Shown: positions 46,688-58,405, counted from the first letter of the stretch. The stretch: DNA of 59,494 nt from Mycobacterium sp. (GCF_008709575.1 NZ_VYIK01000012.1:1-59494); one strand, 5' to 3'. Notes: generated by a model not told the origin, from the sequence alone. Numbers and translations: made by a program.

Positions 46688-47080
46688 TCAGAGCGTGTCG
46701 AACAGCTGGGCCGCCAGACGCGCATCGCTGTACTCACGCAGACCGGTGATCAGCCCGTCATGGGTCTCGAAGATGAACACGTAGGGACTGTCGAAGCGGC
46801 GCCCGTCGGCGGTGGTGCCGTGGCCCTGAGCCTCCACCACGACGGCCTCGCCGTCATTGAGGCACCGGATGAGCTCGAAGCGGACTGGGCCGGGACGCCC
46901 GCGCTGCCGGATCCCCCGGCGCAGCTGCGCCGTGTCGACCGCGGTGGCATTGACGCTATTCCAGTAGGTGAAGTCGTCGCTCAGCAGCGCGAAGCATTCG
47001 TCCAGGTCACTCGAATCGCCGAGACACTGCAAAAACATCCACGCCAATTCGGCCTGCGGGTCGTCGAACGGAGTGGTCAC
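46688..47080 (-). CDS. SnoaL/NTF2-like protein (Rv0141c type)
   Basis: 130 aa, from GTG 47080 (VTTPFDDPQAELAWMFLQCLGDSSDLDECFALLSDDFTYW). SnoaL-like fold with FDSPYVFIFETHDGLITGLREYSD as the last strands. Shine-Dalgarno AGGA lies upstream. The same frame continues open leftwards inside the ClC gene but that is an artefact. Resembles LinA/ketosteroid-isomerase-like relatives; function is unknown. Confidence 0.83.
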   Translation of the reverse strand: MTTPFDDPQAELAWMFLQCLGDSSDLDECFALLSDDFTYWNSVNATAVDTAQLRRGIRQRGRPGPVRFELIRCLNDGEAVVVEAQGHGTTADGRRFDSPYVFIFETHDGLITGLREYSDARLAAQLFDTL

Positions 47081-47112
47081 ACCGTCATCCTGTCGCTTCG
47101 CGCGATGGGCGG

Positions 47113-48507
47113 TCAATCGTGCGCGCGTGCTGCTTCGGCGGCTTCGCGGTTGAGGCGCTGGGCCCGGTAGATCGACACCGTGGTGCGAGACATCAGCAAC
47201 GCCGCGATCCCCACCGCGATGATCGCTCCCGGCACCACCGAGAAGGATCCGGTCATCTCCGCGACCATGATCATGATGGCCAGCGGTGCGTGGGCGACGC
47301 TGCCGAAGCACGCCATCATTCCCACCACCACGAAGATCCCCGGGGTGTCCGGCACTCCGGGCAGCTGCGCCAGCTCGCCGACGCGCCAGAGAGCCGCTCC
47401 CACGAAGGCCCCGATCACCATCCCGGGTCCGAAGATGCCGCCGGATCCGCCGGTGCCGATCGACAGCGCCGTGGCGATGATCTTGGCGATCGGGAGCAGC
47501 ACGACGATCCACAACGGAATCGCCGAGAGTGTCGCGGTGTCGGCGGCCAGTTGTATCCAGCCGTAACCACTGCTGAGGATCTGCGGGATCGGCAAGGCCA
47601 CCAACCCCACCAGCAGGCCGCCCAGGGTGGGCTTGAGGACCGCGCCGGCGGGCAGCCGCAGCCGCTCGGTCACCGCGACCGTCCCGTAGAAGATGCGAGC
47701 GTAGAGCCAGCCGACTCCCGCCGCCGCGACCCCGAGGACGACGAACCACACCAGCGGCCAGGCCTGCTCGAAGCGGTACTCGGCATCGATGTAGCCGAAC
47801 ATCGGGGCGAAGCCCAGGAAGGAGCCGAACACCGCGTATGCCGTGGCCGAGGTGACGAAACCCGGGTACAGCGTTCGGTATTCGAAATCTTCGCGGTAGA
47901 CGATCGACGCGGCCAGCACCGCCCCGCCCAGCGGTGCGCCGAAAATGGCTCCGATGCCGGCGCCGATGCCCAGGGCCACAACGACCCGGGCGTCGTCGTC
48001 GGTGAGGTTCAGCCGACGGGCCAGCAGCGAGCCGAAACCGGCCGAGATCTGGGCGGTGGGGCCTTCGCGGCCACCGGATCCGCCTGAGCCGATGGTCAAC
48101 GCGCTGGCCACGATCTTCACCAGCACCACGCGGGCCCGGATCGAGCGCGGGTCGGTGTGGACGGCCTCGATAGCGTCGTCGGTGCCGTGGCCTTTGGCTT
48201 CCGGCGCGAACCTGGCCACGATGGCCGCCGACACCAACGCACCCGCCGTCGTCACCAACGGAATAGCCCACGGCCGGACGTAGCCGGGGGATCCGGGGTT
48301 GCCGCCCTCGCTGCGCGGGGTGGGGACGTGGTAGCCGGCCAGCCGGCCGAGCAGAACGTCGGTGGTGTAGGTCAGGGCCAGATAGAAGACGACTGCCCCG
48401 AGGCCGGCGATGACGCCAACGATGCCGCCCAGGACGAGCCACTTGCGCAGATACCCGGCATCCCGGACGGATTTGCCCGGCCGGACGTCGGCAGCCGAAT
48501 CTGGCAT
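47113..48507 (-). CDS. ClC-type chloride channel/transporter
   Basis: 464 aa, about ten to twelve membrane helices. Selectivity-filter motifs: GSGGSGGREGP with the gating Glu, and GGSGGIFGPGMVIGA (GxFxP). Start ATG 48507 (MPDSAADVRPGKSV); longer frames to 48669 are unlikely. Proteins of this family act as Cl-/H+ antiporters or channels. Corresponds to Rv0143c. The Rv0142-like gene is missing here. Confidence 0.92.
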   Translation of the reverse strand: MPDSAADVRPGKSVRDAGYLRKWLVLGGIVGVIAGLGAVVFYLALTYTTDVLLGRLAGYHVPTPRSEGGNPGSPGYVRPWAIPLVTTAGALVSAAIVARFAPEAKGHGTDDAIEAVHTDPRSIRARVVLVKIVASALTIGSGGSGGREGPTAQISAGFGSLLARRLNLTDDDARVVVALGIGAGIGAIFGAPLGGAVLAASIVYREDFEYRTLYPGFVTSATAYAVFGSFLGFAPMFGYIDAEYRFEQAWPLVWFVVLGVAAAGVGWLYARIFYGTVAVTERLRLPAGAVLKPTLGGLLVGLVALPIPQILSSGYGWIQLAADTATLSAIPLWIVVLLPIAKIIATALSIGTGGSGGIFGPGMVIGAFVGAALWRVGELAQLPGVPDTPGIFVVVGMMACFGSVAHAPLAIMIMVAEMTGSFSVVPGAIIAVGIAALLMSRTTVSIYRAQRLNREAAEAARAHD

Positions 48508-48678
48508 GTGCGGCAGGCTATCAAACACCGCGCCGCTCGATAGCCCGTCGACTGTGCGGATTCGTACGCGACACGCCGTCGGGAGCGGATGAAAACGCAC
48601 AATCAACTGCCTCGTGACGGCAACCCGGGCTCCGCTGATCCGATCGGTCGGCAGTGTGAGGTGTGGCACAATTTAGCC

Positions 48679-49299
48679 GTGCCGCACCCCGCGAGCCGGG
48701 GACCCGGTCGCCCTCCCGCAGCCAAGGCGGCCGACACCCGCAAGCGCATCACGCTTGCGGCCCGGGAGGTGTTCAGCGAACGAGGCTACGACGCCACCAC
48801 TTTTCAGGAGATCGCGCTGCGCGCCGACCTGACCCGGCCCGCGATCAATCACTATTTTCCGAGTAAGCGGGCGCTGTTTCGGGAAGTCGTGAGACAAACG
48901 ACCGAACTGATCGTCAACACCGGTATCGCGCGGGCGCAGCACGAAACGACACTGGGTGGCCGGGTGTCGGCACTGCTGGCTGCCGCGATCGACACCGATG
49001 GCGAAAATAGCTCAGCGACAAGATTTTTGGTTACCTCCGTGTTGGAAATCCAACGGCATCGCGAACTTGACTACGACGATGCCATCGGCCCTATCCGCAC
49101 CTTCTTGGCCGGGTCCGTCGCCGCGGCGGTCGAGCGGGGCGAACTTTCCGCCGACACCGATGCCGCGTCGTTGACGGAGTTGCTGCTGGCCGTGTTGTAC
49201 GGGGTGGTCTTCTACGCCGGATTTGCGGACAACGCGCACACGATGGCCGCCATCGCCACCCAACTGCGACGGCTATTGGCCGGCATCCTGGTGCGGTGA
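48679..49299 (+). CDS. TetR-family transcriptional regulator (Rv0144 type)
   Basis: 206 aa. The N-terminal helix-turn-helix is TTFQEIALRADLTRPAINHYFPSKRALF at about 35-62, with a ligand-binding C-terminal domain ending LRRLLAGILVR. The start is uncertain: GTG 48679 (VPHPASRGPGRPP) or GTG 48661. An AATTTAG -10-like element just before 48679 would suit a leaderless message. It probably controls itself and perhaps the adjacent methyltransferase genes, 56 bp downstream. Confidence 0.85.
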   Translation: MPHPASRGPGRPPAAKAADTRKRITLAAREVFSERGYDATTFQEIALRADLTRPAINHYFPSKRALFREVVRQTTELIVNTGIARAQHETTLGGRVSALLAAAIDTDGENSSATRFLVTSVLEIQRHRELDYDDAIGPIRTFLAGSVAAAVERGELSADTDAASLTELLLAVLYGVVFYAGFADNAHTMAAIATQLRRLLAGILVR

Positions 49300-49355
49300 G
49301 ATAGCGCACACCAGCATATAGTTTACCTAACTTATTCGGTATCATCGCTGGCGTT

Positions 49356-51244
<1,889 letters not shown>

Positions 51245-51327
51245 GCCCCCGGGGATCACCCCGGCCACCTGTTGCCCAACCGGGTGGTTGGTTACGATAA
51301 GGTTTCCGCCGGCCAGGAAGGGGACCG

Positions 51328-52749
51328 ATGACCACCGACGCCGCAGCAAACACCGCATCCGCCGGGGTCGGCTCGCCCGCGGGACCGGACATCCCCAAGA
51401 CGGTCGCGCAGCTGCGGAAAACCTTCGCCAGCGGAAAGACTCGCAGCCTGCAGTGGCGGCGCACCCAATTGCGCGCGCTCGAGAAGATGATGACCGACAA
51501 CGAGGCCGAGATCGCCGCCGCGCTGCACGCGGATCTGTGCCGCAAGCCGTTCGAGGCCTGGCTGGCCGACACCGCGGCGACTGCCGCCGAGGCGCGCTAC
51601 GCCGCCAAGCACGTCAAGAAATGGATGCGCCGCGCGTATCGGCTGCTCGAGCTGGCGCAACTGCCCGGCCGCGGCTGGGTGGAATACGAGCCCTACGGCA
51701 CGGTGCTGATCATCGGCGCCTGGAACTACCCGTTCTATTTGACGCTCGGCCCGGCGGTCGGGGCGATCGCCGCCGGAAACGCCGTGGTGCTCAAGCCTTC
51801 CGAGATCGCCCCCGCGTCGTCGGCGCTGATGGCCGAGCTGGCGGCGAAGTACCTCGACACCGACGCGGTGGCGGTGATCGAGGGCGACGGCGCGGTGAGC
51901 CAGGAACTGATCGCGCAGGGCTTCGACCGGGTGATGTTCACCGGCGGCACCGAGATCGGCCGCAAGGTCTACGAAGGCGCGGCGCCGCATCTGACCCCGG
52001 TCACGCTGGAGCTGGGCGGCAAAAGCCCGGTGATCGTGGCCGCCGACGCCGATGTCGAGGTGGCCGCCAAACGGATCGCCTGGATCAAACTGCTCAACGC
52101 AGGTCAGACGTGCGTCGCACCCGACTACGTGCTGGCCGACGTCACGATCCGCGACGCGCTGGTCGACAAGATCGGAGCGGCGATCACCAGGTTCGGCGCC
52201 GACGACCCGGGCGGGCTGCGCATCGTCAACAAGCGCCAGTTCGATCGGCTGGCGGGATATCTGAGCGACACCAAGGGCACGATCGCGCTGGGCGGCACGT
52301 GCGACGCCGCCGGGCTGCGGATCGAGCCGACCGTCGTCGTCGATCCCGATCCCGGCGACGCGCTGATGACCAACGAGATCTTCGGGCCGATCTTGCCGGT
52401 GATCACGGTCCGATCCCTCGACGAGGCAATACAATTCGTCAACTCTCGGCCCAAACCGCTGTCGGCGTACCTGTTCACCGGCAGTAAAACCGTGCGGGAG
52501 CGGGTGATCAGGGAAGTGCCTGCCGGCGGCATGGTGGTCAACCATCTCGCTTTCCAGGTGACCACCGCCAAGCTGCCGTTCGGCGGTGTCGGCTCCTCGG
52601 GCATCGGCGCCTACCACGGCCGGTGGGGTTTCGAGGAATTCAGTCACCGCAAGTCGGTGCTCACCAAACCGACCCGACCCGATCTCTCGGCCCTGCTGTA
52701 TCCCCCGTATACAGACAAGGCGTGGAAGTTGGCCCGCCGGCTGTTCTAG
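51328..52749 (+). CDS. Aldehyde dehydrogenase (Rv0147 type)
   Basis: 473 aa class 3-like NAD(P)+ aldehyde dehydrogenase. FTGGTEIGRKV is the cofactor turn, general base Glu228 is in LELGGKSP, catalytic Cys262 in NAGQTCVAPDY, and the C-terminal NHLAFQVTTAKLPFGGVG is the typical end. It resembles fatty-aldehyde dehydrogenases. Shine-Dalgarno AAGGGGA before ATG 51328. Followed after 54 bp by an SDR gene, perhaps in one transcript. Confidence 0.9.
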   Translation: MTTDAAANTASAGVGSPAGPDIPKTVAQLRKTFASGKTRSLQWRRTQLRALEKMMTDNEAEIAAALHADLCRKPFEAWLADTAATAAEARYAAKHVKKWMRRAYRLLELAQLPGRGWVEYEPYGTVLIIGAWNYPFYLTLGPAVGAIAAGNAVVLKPSEIAPASSALMAELAAKYLDTDAVAVIEGDGAVSQELIAQGFDRVMFTGGTEIGRKVYEGAAPHLTPVTLELGGKSPVIVAADADVEVAAKRIAWIKLLNAGQTCVAPDYVLADVTIRDALVDKIGAAITRFGADDPGGLRIVNKRQFDRLAGYLSDTKGTIALGGTCDAAGLRIEPTVVVDPDPGDALMTNEIFGPILPVITVRSLDEAIQFVNSRPKPLSAYLFTGSKTVRERVIREVPAGGMVVNHLAFQVTTAKLPFGGVGSSGIGAYHGRWGFEEFSHRKSVLTKPTRPDLSALLYPPYTDKAWKLARRLF

Positions 52750-52803
52750 ACCGGCGAACCGACGGCAATCGAGCCCAGACAGGACAGCCAGAAAGGGATA
52801 GCT

Positions 52804-53664
52804 ATGCCCGGAGTGCAGGATCGCGTCATCGTCGTCACCGGTGCCGGCGGGGGATTGGGGCGCGAGTACGCCCTGACCCTGGCCCGCGAGGGCGCCAGTG
52901 TCGTGGTCAACGACCTCGGTGGGGCGCGCGACGGTACCGGGGCGGGATCGGCGATGGCCGACGAGGTGGTCGTGGAGATCAAGAACGCGGGCGGTCGCGC
53001 GGTCGCCAACTACGACAGCGTCGCCACCCCGGAAGGCGGCGCCAACATCGTCAAGACGGCGCTCGAGGAGTTCGGCGCGGTGCACGGGGTGGTCAGCAAC
53101 GCCGGGATCCTGCGCGACGGCACCTTCCACAAGATGCCGTTCGAGAATTGGGACGCCGTGCTCAAGGTTCACCTCTACGGCGGGTACAACGTCCTTCGCG
53201 CCGCCTGGCCGCACTTCCGCGAACAGAGCTACGGGCGGGTCGTGGTGGCGACCTCCACCAGCGGGTTGTTCGGCAACTTCGGGCAGTCCAACTACGGGGC
53301 GGCCAAGATGGGGCTGGTGGGGTTGATCAACACGCTGGCCCTGGAGGGCGCCAAGTACAACATCCACGCCAATGCGCTGGCGCCGATCGCCGCCACCCGC
53401 ATGACCCAGGACATCTTGCCGCCCGAGGTGTTCGCCAAGCTCACCCCCGAGTACGTCGCCCCGGTGGTGGCCTACCTGTGCAGCGAGGAGTCGACCGATT
53501 CCGGGTCGATCTTCATCGCCGGCGGCGGCAAGGTGCAGCGCACCGCGTTGTTCCAGAACGAGGGCGTCACGTTCGAAAAACCGCCGTCGGTCGAGGATGT
53601 CGCCGCCCAGTGGCCCACGATCACCGACCTGTCCGGCGCGCAGCTGGCGAAGTTCTCGCTGTAA
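52804..53664 (+). CDS. Short-chain dehydrogenase (Rv0148, 17-beta-HSD4-like)
   Basis: 286 aa, the length I recall for Rv0148. NAD-binding TGAGGGLGREYAL, NDLGGARDGTG (the NDLGG motif of the HSD17B4/MFE-2 group), NAGILRD and catalytic YGAAK. Such enzymes act on 3-hydroxyacyl-CoA in beta-oxidation or on steroids. The convergent PE-PPE gene begins 14 bp beyond its stop. Confidence 0.92.
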   Translation: MPGVQDRVIVVTGAGGGLGREYALTLAREGASVVVNDLGGARDGTGAGSAMADEVVVEIKNAGGRAVANYDSVATPEGGANIVKTALEEFGAVHGVVSNAGILRDGTFHKMPFENWDAVLKVHLYGGYNVLRAAWPHFREQSYGRVVVATSTSGLFGNFGQSNYGAAKMGLVGLINTLALEGAKYNIHANALAPIAATRMTQDILPPEVFAKLTPEYVAPVVAYLCSEESTDSGSIFIAGGGKVQRTALFQNEGVTFEKPPSVEDVAAQWPTITDLSGAQLAKFSL

Positions 53665-53678
53665 CGGCGCGGCGAGCG

Positions 53679-55127
53679 TCAGGGCACCAGGCTGGCGAAC
53701 TCGCTGATGCCGATCGCGCCGGCCTCCACCAGCGGCAGGAGGCCGAACCCGAGGGCGAACGGGCCGAGCGCCACGTCGGCGGCGAGGGGATCACCGACCG
53801 CGGCCAGCAGGTTGCCGGCGGCCAGCTCGTCGACGAAGAGGCTCGCGTCGTACTGGGGCAGCGTGGTGGCCAGGGCAAGGGCGGCATCTGCCAACGGAAG
53901 TCCGGTCGCGATGTCGGTGGAGACCGTTCCGGTGAGCGCGTCGACGATGTTGGCGGCCGTGACCGGGACGTCGCCGTGGGCGAATGTGCTGATCGCGTTG
54001 ATCAGATCCAGCAGGTTCGACGGCGGATCGAGCGGGTTGGTGATCAGGGTCGGGGTCAGACCGAAGGTGTAGGCCGCAGTCAACAGCGGCTGCAGCGAGG
54101 AGAAATCGAAACCGAACGACGGCGAGCGCAGGGCTTCGACGAAGTCGGTGATTCCTTGCTGTGTCCCGGTGACCAGTGCGGTGAACAGCTGCGAGGGGTT
54201 GATGTCGGTGGGAAACAACCCGAACGGGGTGGGTGCATCCGGCGGATTCTGGGTGTCCCAACCCTGGGTCAGGCTGCCGTAGCCGAGGTTGACCAGGATG
54301 GCGGTGTCGGGTTCGAGCAGGTCATAGAGGGGCTGCCCGATGACGGGGAGCACCTGCAGCGGCTCCAGCAGCGGCAGGCCGCTGGCCGGAATCAGGTAGT
54401 AGGTGGTCTCAGCGTAGGTTCCCAGATCGATGACGTTGCTGAGCTGCGACGGGTCCAGGTAGGTGGCGTGCTCGTAGGCGATGCCAAGAACAGCGTTGAG
54501 GTCGGACACGACGTCGAGCGGGTAGCGCGGGAAGTCGGCGAAGCCGTCGTATTCGTGGGTGAAGATGTCGGTGGGGTACAGATCGCTGGGTGTCGCGCCG
54601 CTGAACGTGGCCCCGAAGCTGGGGATGCTCAAGCCGGCGAAGCGTTCCAGGAGCCCGCCGTCGGGGTTGTTGGGGTCGCCGACCAGCACGAAGCTCACGT
54701 CCGACGGGCTCACACCCGCGGCGTGCAGCTGCGACATCTCCAGTGAGGCGATGGTGGAGCTCTGCGAGTAGCCGAACACCTCGACGTGGTTGCCGGCGGC
54801 GATCTGCTGGCTGATCGCGTTGTTTAGGGTGGCTTCTCCCTGGGTGACCGACGAGTCGAACGGCAACGTGTTGACGCCGGTGACCGGGTAGAGCCCTTCG
54901 GGCGTGGTCAAGGGTAGGACGGTGGAAGCGGGCAGGTGCAGGAACAGGTCGTCGGCGGCGTCGATGTAGGTTGTCGGCGGGACCGGGAAACCGCTGGGCC
55001 CCAGCACCAGCGCGGTGTCGTCGCCGAACGCGAACGCCGCGCGCAGTATCGACGTCAGGCCCAGCAAAGCGCCACCGGCACTTGCCACCAGACCGCGACC
55101 CAGCCGATGCCTCCTGGTGCACGCCAT
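53679..55127 (-). CDS. Exported PE-PPE-domain serine hydrolase, paralogue 1
   Basis: 482 aa. A signal peptide (MACTRRHRLGRGLVASAGGALLG, ends near AAFA, about 33) is followed directly by a PE-PPE/cutinase-like alpha/beta-hydrolase domain: LGPSGFPVP, nucleophile VFGYSQSST (Ser121), VLVGDPNNPDGGLLERF and HEYDGFADFPRYPL. A helical C-terminal region ends LVEAGAIGISEFASLVP. No PE domain is present. PE-PPE proteins of this kind include esterases/lipases (PE16, LipY relatives). The start is 10 bp beyond the stop of paralogue 2, so the genes are co-transcribed. Last gene of the array. Confidence 0.85.
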   Translation of the reverse strand: MACTRRHRLGRGLVASAGGALLGLTSILRAAFAFGDDTALVLGPSGFPVPPTTYIDAADDLFLHLPASTVLPLTTPEGLYPVTGVNTLPFDSSVTQGEATLNNAISQQIAAGNHVEVFGYSQSSTIASLEMSQLHAAGVSPSDVSFVLVGDPNNPDGGLLERFAGLSIPSFGATFSGATPSDLYPTDIFTHEYDGFADFPRYPLDVVSDLNAVLGIAYEHATYLDPSQLSNVIDLGTYAETTYYLIPASGLPLLEPLQVLPVIGQPLYDLLEPDTAILVNLGYGSLTQGWDTQNPPDAPTPFGLFPTDINPSQLFTALVTGTQQGITDFVEALRSPSFGFDFSSLQPLLTAAYTFGLTPTLITNPLDPPSNLLDLINAISTFAHGDVPVTAANIVDALTGTVSTDIATGLPLADAALALATTLPQYDASLFVDELAAGNLLAAVGDPLAADVALGPFALGFGLLPLVEAGAIGISEFASLVP

Positions 55128-55137
55128 GGCGAGCCGG

Positions 55138-56730
55138 TTACGGGATCAGGCTGCCCAGATCGCCGATGATCTCGCCGGCCGCGCTGGCGACGACCGAGTA
55201 TTCGAAACCGCCGGCCAGAGTCAGCAGTGCGGTGTTGGCCGCGAAGGGCAGCCCGACTGCGTCCAGCAGGTTGCCTTCGGCCAGGTTTTGGGTGAACAGG
55301 GTGATGTCGTAGGCGGGCAGCGCGGTCACGACCGCGTTGAGGATGTCGGCTGTGGGCAGCAGGATGCCGTAGGCGGTCGACGCCGCGTTGGACAGCGTCA
55401 GGATGGCGTTGCTCAGCAGCTCGGCCGGGTCGGACAGGGCCGTCATCGCCGTGGTGACGTCGGTCGACAGGGTCGACATCAGCGCGGCGGGATCGGGCAG
55501 CGCAGCCAGGGACACCGGGTCGGGTCCGGTGCCGGTGAAATCGCCGACGAAGTTCGCCACGCCCAGTTCGGTGTTGGTGAGCAGGTCACGCAGGAAATCC
55601 AGCGGGTTGATGTCGGGGAACAGCCCGAACGGGGTTTGCACGTTGGCGGGGCCGGTGGAGAAGCCGTCGAGCGGGCCGGTGCCCAGGTTGCCGTAGCCGA
55701 GGTTGACGATCAGCTTCAGGTCGGGTTGCAGCAGGTCGGCCAGCGGCTGGCCGATGACCGGCAGGTCGCGGATCGGGTCCAGCAGCGGCAGGTTGGAGAC
55801 CGGAATCGCGTAGTAGGTGGTGTCGGTTTCTCCGGCCACCGGCAGGGTCAGCGCGGTGCTGATCTCCTCGGGGGTGGGGCCGACCCCGGTCACCGGCTCG
55901 GTCAGATAGTGGCCGTGGATGAATTCGATCCCCAGGAACGCGTTGAGGTCTGCCAGGAAGTTCAGCGGGTAGCGCGGGAAGTCGGCGAAGCCGTCGTACT
56001 CCTGGGTGTAGATGACGGTGGTGAAGTCGTCGGCCGGGGTGGAGTTGCCGAACACCGTGCCCAGACTGGGGACGATCGCCCCGGGGAAGCGGGCGAGCAG
56101 CCCGCCGTTGGGGGCGCTGGGGTCCCCGATCAGCAGGAAGTTCACCGGCTCGGCGGCGTCGTTGGCGCCGGCGGGGTCGAGCAGCTGCATCTCGTAGCTG
56201 GCGATGGTGGCGCTTTGGGAGTAGCCGAACACCGTGCTGGTGTCGCCGGCGGCCTCGTTGGCTTGGATGCCGGAGGTCAGGATCGCGACACCCTGGCCCA
56301 CCGACGAGCTGGTGGAGGGGAATCCGGCCGGGAACTGCACGGGTTCACCGGTACTGGGGTCCACGGTCCCGACCTCTGTGGGGGCGGTGTAGGTCGGGTA
56401 GTTGAGCAGCAGGGTGTGGACGCCGGTGAGTGGGTAGAGCCCCTCGGGGGTGAACAAGCCGTTGGCCAACGTCCCGGGTGTGGTGACGTCGGGGTAGTTG
56501 GGGACGATCTCGCCGTCGACGACCGGGCCGTTCTTGAGGTAGAGGTCCTGAGCCAACTCGACATAGCCGTCGCCCGGGATGGGCAGGCCGCTGCCGCCGA
56601 TGATCAGCCCGATGTCCTCCGCGTCCCCGTAGGCGAACGGTGCGTGCATCGCCGAGGTCAGCGTCAAGACACTGGCCCCGGCACCGGCCACCAGCCCCAG
56701 ACCGACCCAACGGCGCTTACCCTCGGACAT
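55138..56730 (-). CDS. Exported PE-PPE-domain serine hydrolase, paralogue 2
   Basis: 530 aa. Signal peptide to about residue 32 (MSEGKRRWVGLGLVAGAGAS... MHAPFAYG), then the hydrolase domain with IGGSGLPIPG, TVFGYSQSATIAS (Ser171), LLIGDPSAPNGGLLARFPG and QEYDGFADFPRYPL. The insert VGTVDPSTGEPVQFPAGFP before the nucleophile makes it longer than its siblings. C-terminus AGEIIGDLGSLIP. Shine-Dalgarno GGGGAGG before ATG 56730. Heads the two-gene unit with paralogue 1. Confidence 0.86.
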   Translation of the reverse strand: MSEGKRRWVGLGLVAGAGASVLTLTSAMHAPFAYGDAEDIGLIIGGSGLPIPGDGYVELAQDLYLKNGPVVDGEIVPNYPDVTTPGTLANGLFTPEGLYPLTGVHTLLLNYPTYTAPTEVGTVDPSTGEPVQFPAGFPSTSSSVGQGVAILTSGIQANEAAGDTSTVFGYSQSATIASYEMQLLDPAGANDAAEPVNFLLIGDPSAPNGGLLARFPGAIVPSLGTVFGNSTPADDFTTVIYTQEYDGFADFPRYPLNFLADLNAFLGIEFIHGHYLTEPVTGVGPTPEEISTALTLPVAGETDTTYYAIPVSNLPLLDPIRDLPVIGQPLADLLQPDLKLIVNLGYGNLGTGPLDGFSTGPANVQTPFGLFPDINPLDFLRDLLTNTELGVANFVGDFTGTGPDPVSLAALPDPAALMSTLSTDVTTAMTALSDPAELLSNAILTLSNAASTAYGILLPTADILNAVVTALPAYDITLFTQNLAEGNLLDAVGLPFAANTALLTLAGGFEYSVVASAAGEIIGDLGSLIP

Positions 56731-56800
56731 GGCGACCTCCCCGGTTCCGGCGCAGACAATGCGGTTACGTACAGACGACGGTTTCAGGTATTTTCTACCT

Positions 56801-56817
56801 CGCCGGGCACCCCGGCG
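56801..56817. terminator. Compact GC hairpin between paralogues 2 and 3
   Basis: CGCCGGG-cac-CCCGGCG, perfect 7-bp stem with a 3-nt loop, 51 bp downstream of paralogue 3 on the minus strand. A smaller AGGTA/TACCT hairpin follows. No clear U-tract, so it would be a U-poor terminator or attenuator. Confidence 0.45.
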
Positions 56818-56867
56818 TCTAGGAAACCCTCAGATTTTTCTTCTATAAGACTTAGCTGCAATGCGCC

Positions 56868-58355
56868 TTACGGGAGGATGCCGGACAGGTCGCCGATCAC
56901 CGTGGTGACCTGGTCGATCACGGAGAAGATCTCGAATCCGGCGGCCAGTTGGATCAGGTAGGTGTCCGACGCGATGGGCTGGCCGATGGCCTCCAGCAGG
57001 TTGCCGTCTTGTAGTCCCTGGGCGAACAGGTCCAGGTCGTAGGTGGGCAAGGTGACCAGCACGGCGGTAATCACGTCGGCGGTCGGCAGCAGGGTGGCAT
57101 AGGCCGAGGACACCGCGCCGGTCAGCGCGTTGACCACGGTGGTGAACTCGTCGGCGATGCCGCTGAGCGACAGCGCGTCCATCGACGCAGACGCGCTGGA
57201 GAGCCCCGAGGTCACCTCGCCCAGCATGCTCGACAGGGCCGCCGAGGGGTCCGACAAAAACGCCGTCGCGCTGGAGCTGAACGCGGTGGCCTCCGAGTCC
57301 ACCGCACCCACGAAGTCGCTGATGCCCTGCTGGGTGCCGGCCACCAGGGCGGCGGGCACCTTCTCCAGGTCGGCGAGGCTGGGGAACAGCCCGAACGGAG
57401 TGGGCACATTGGCCGGGCCCTGCGACCAGCCGTAGTCGGGGTTGCCGTAGCCCAGGTTGACCAGCACCTCCAGGTCGGGTTGCAACAGGTCGGCCAGCGG
57501 GTTGCCGACGACCGGCAGCGCGCGCAGCGGGTCCAGCAGCGGCAGATCCGCGGTGGGCAGAATGTAGTAGTCGGTCATCGACGGGCCCTCGGTCGGCCAC
57601 GGGATCGCCGCCGCCAGCTGCTCGGGGGTGACGACCTGCGAGTAGGTGGGGTGCACGTACAAGATGCCCAGGATCGAATTCAGGTCGCACAGCGCGTTGA
57701 TCGGGTACTGGCAGACGTCGGCGAACCCGTCGTATTCCAGCGTGTAAATCGTGGTCGGGTACAGATCCGACGGTGTCGCGCCGTTGAAGGTGATCCCCAG
57801 GCTGGGCAGATACAGGCCGTCCGCGCGTTCGAACAAACCGCCGTTGGGCAGGTTCGGGTCACCGGTCAACACGAAGGACACCTTGTCATCGGGCACGTTT
57901 TGGGCCGCCAGATCGGTCATGGTCATGCCGGCGATCGTCGAACTCTGGGACTGGCCCTTCATGACCACGTCGAAGCCGTCGCCGACCTGCTGGGTGATCA
58001 TGTTGGTCAAAATCTGGGTGCCCTGCGCCTCCGAGGTGTCCAGCGGCAGACTCTTGACCCCGGTGTAGAGCGCGTAGTTCCCGGCGGGATAGAACACCGG
58101 TTCCGGGGTGTAATTCTCGAACTGCGGGAGGGTCTTGACGAACACGTCGAACACATGCTCCACGTACTCCTCGGACGGAATCGGCGTCCCGCTGCCGGCC
58201 ATGATGTCGGCGATGCCGGGTGTGCCCTCGGCGTCGGTGAGCTGCACCGCGTGCGCCTGCACCCGGGGCTTGGGCGCCAGCGGCGGCGCGGCGACGAGCG
58301 CGGCGCCCAGGACGGTGACGCAGGCGGCGAGGTACAGGCGCGATGCTCGGCGCAT
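56868..58355 (-). CDS. Exported PE-PPE-domain serine hydrolase, paralogue 3
   Basis: 495 aa. The signal peptide (MRRASRLYLAACVTVLGAALVAAPPLA) differs from those of paralogues 1 and 2. Hydrolase domain: MAGSGTPIPSEEYVEH, nucleophile in MKGQSQSST (Ser136), VLTGDPNLPNGGLFERADG, LEYDGFADVCQYPI. The last has a unique Cys pair context (VCQYPINALCDLNS). It ends VTTVIGDLSGILP. AGAGGAG Shine-Dalgarno about 8 nt before ATG. Transcribed separately, with hairpins on both sides. Confidence 0.85.
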   Translation of the reverse strand: MRRASRLYLAACVTVLGAALVAAPPLAPKPRVQAHAVQLTDAEGTPGIADIMAGSGTPIPSEEYVEHVFDVFVKTLPQFENYTPEPVFYPAGNYALYTGVKSLPLDTSEAQGTQILTNMITQQVGDGFDVVMKGQSQSSTIAGMTMTDLAAQNVPDDKVSFVLTGDPNLPNGGLFERADGLYLPSLGITFNGATPSDLYPTTIYTLEYDGFADVCQYPINALCDLNSILGILYVHPTYSQVVTPEQLAAAIPWPTEGPSMTDYYILPTADLPLLDPLRALPVVGNPLADLLQPDLEVLVNLGYGNPDYGWSQGPANVPTPFGLFPSLADLEKVPAALVAGTQQGISDFVGAVDSEATAFSSSATAFLSDPSAALSSMLGEVTSGLSSASASMDALSLSGIADEFTTVVNALTGAVSSAYATLLPTADVITAVLVTLPTYDLDLFAQGLQDGNLLEAIGQPIASDTYLIQLAAGFEIFSVIDQVTTVIGDLSGILP

Positions 58356-58405
58356 AAATCCGCTCCTCTAGCAATAAGCGGGTGAGTAGGTGCTGAGATT
58401 TCCCT

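Noticed and set aside
49316..49340. IdeR/iron-box-like sequence before the methyltransferase genes
   Set aside because: Only the CCTAA half fits; the 19-bp consensus is matched at about half of its positions.
52623..54746. 707-codon plus-strand frame spanning the SDR gene and part of PE-PPE paralogue 1
   Set aside because: Crosses two real genes of opposite orientation; composition typical of a shadow frame.
55015..56961. 648-codon plus-strand frame opposite paralogue 2
   Set aside because: Low-complexity Gly/Val/Gln-rich translation; the minus strand has signal peptide and hydrolase motifs.
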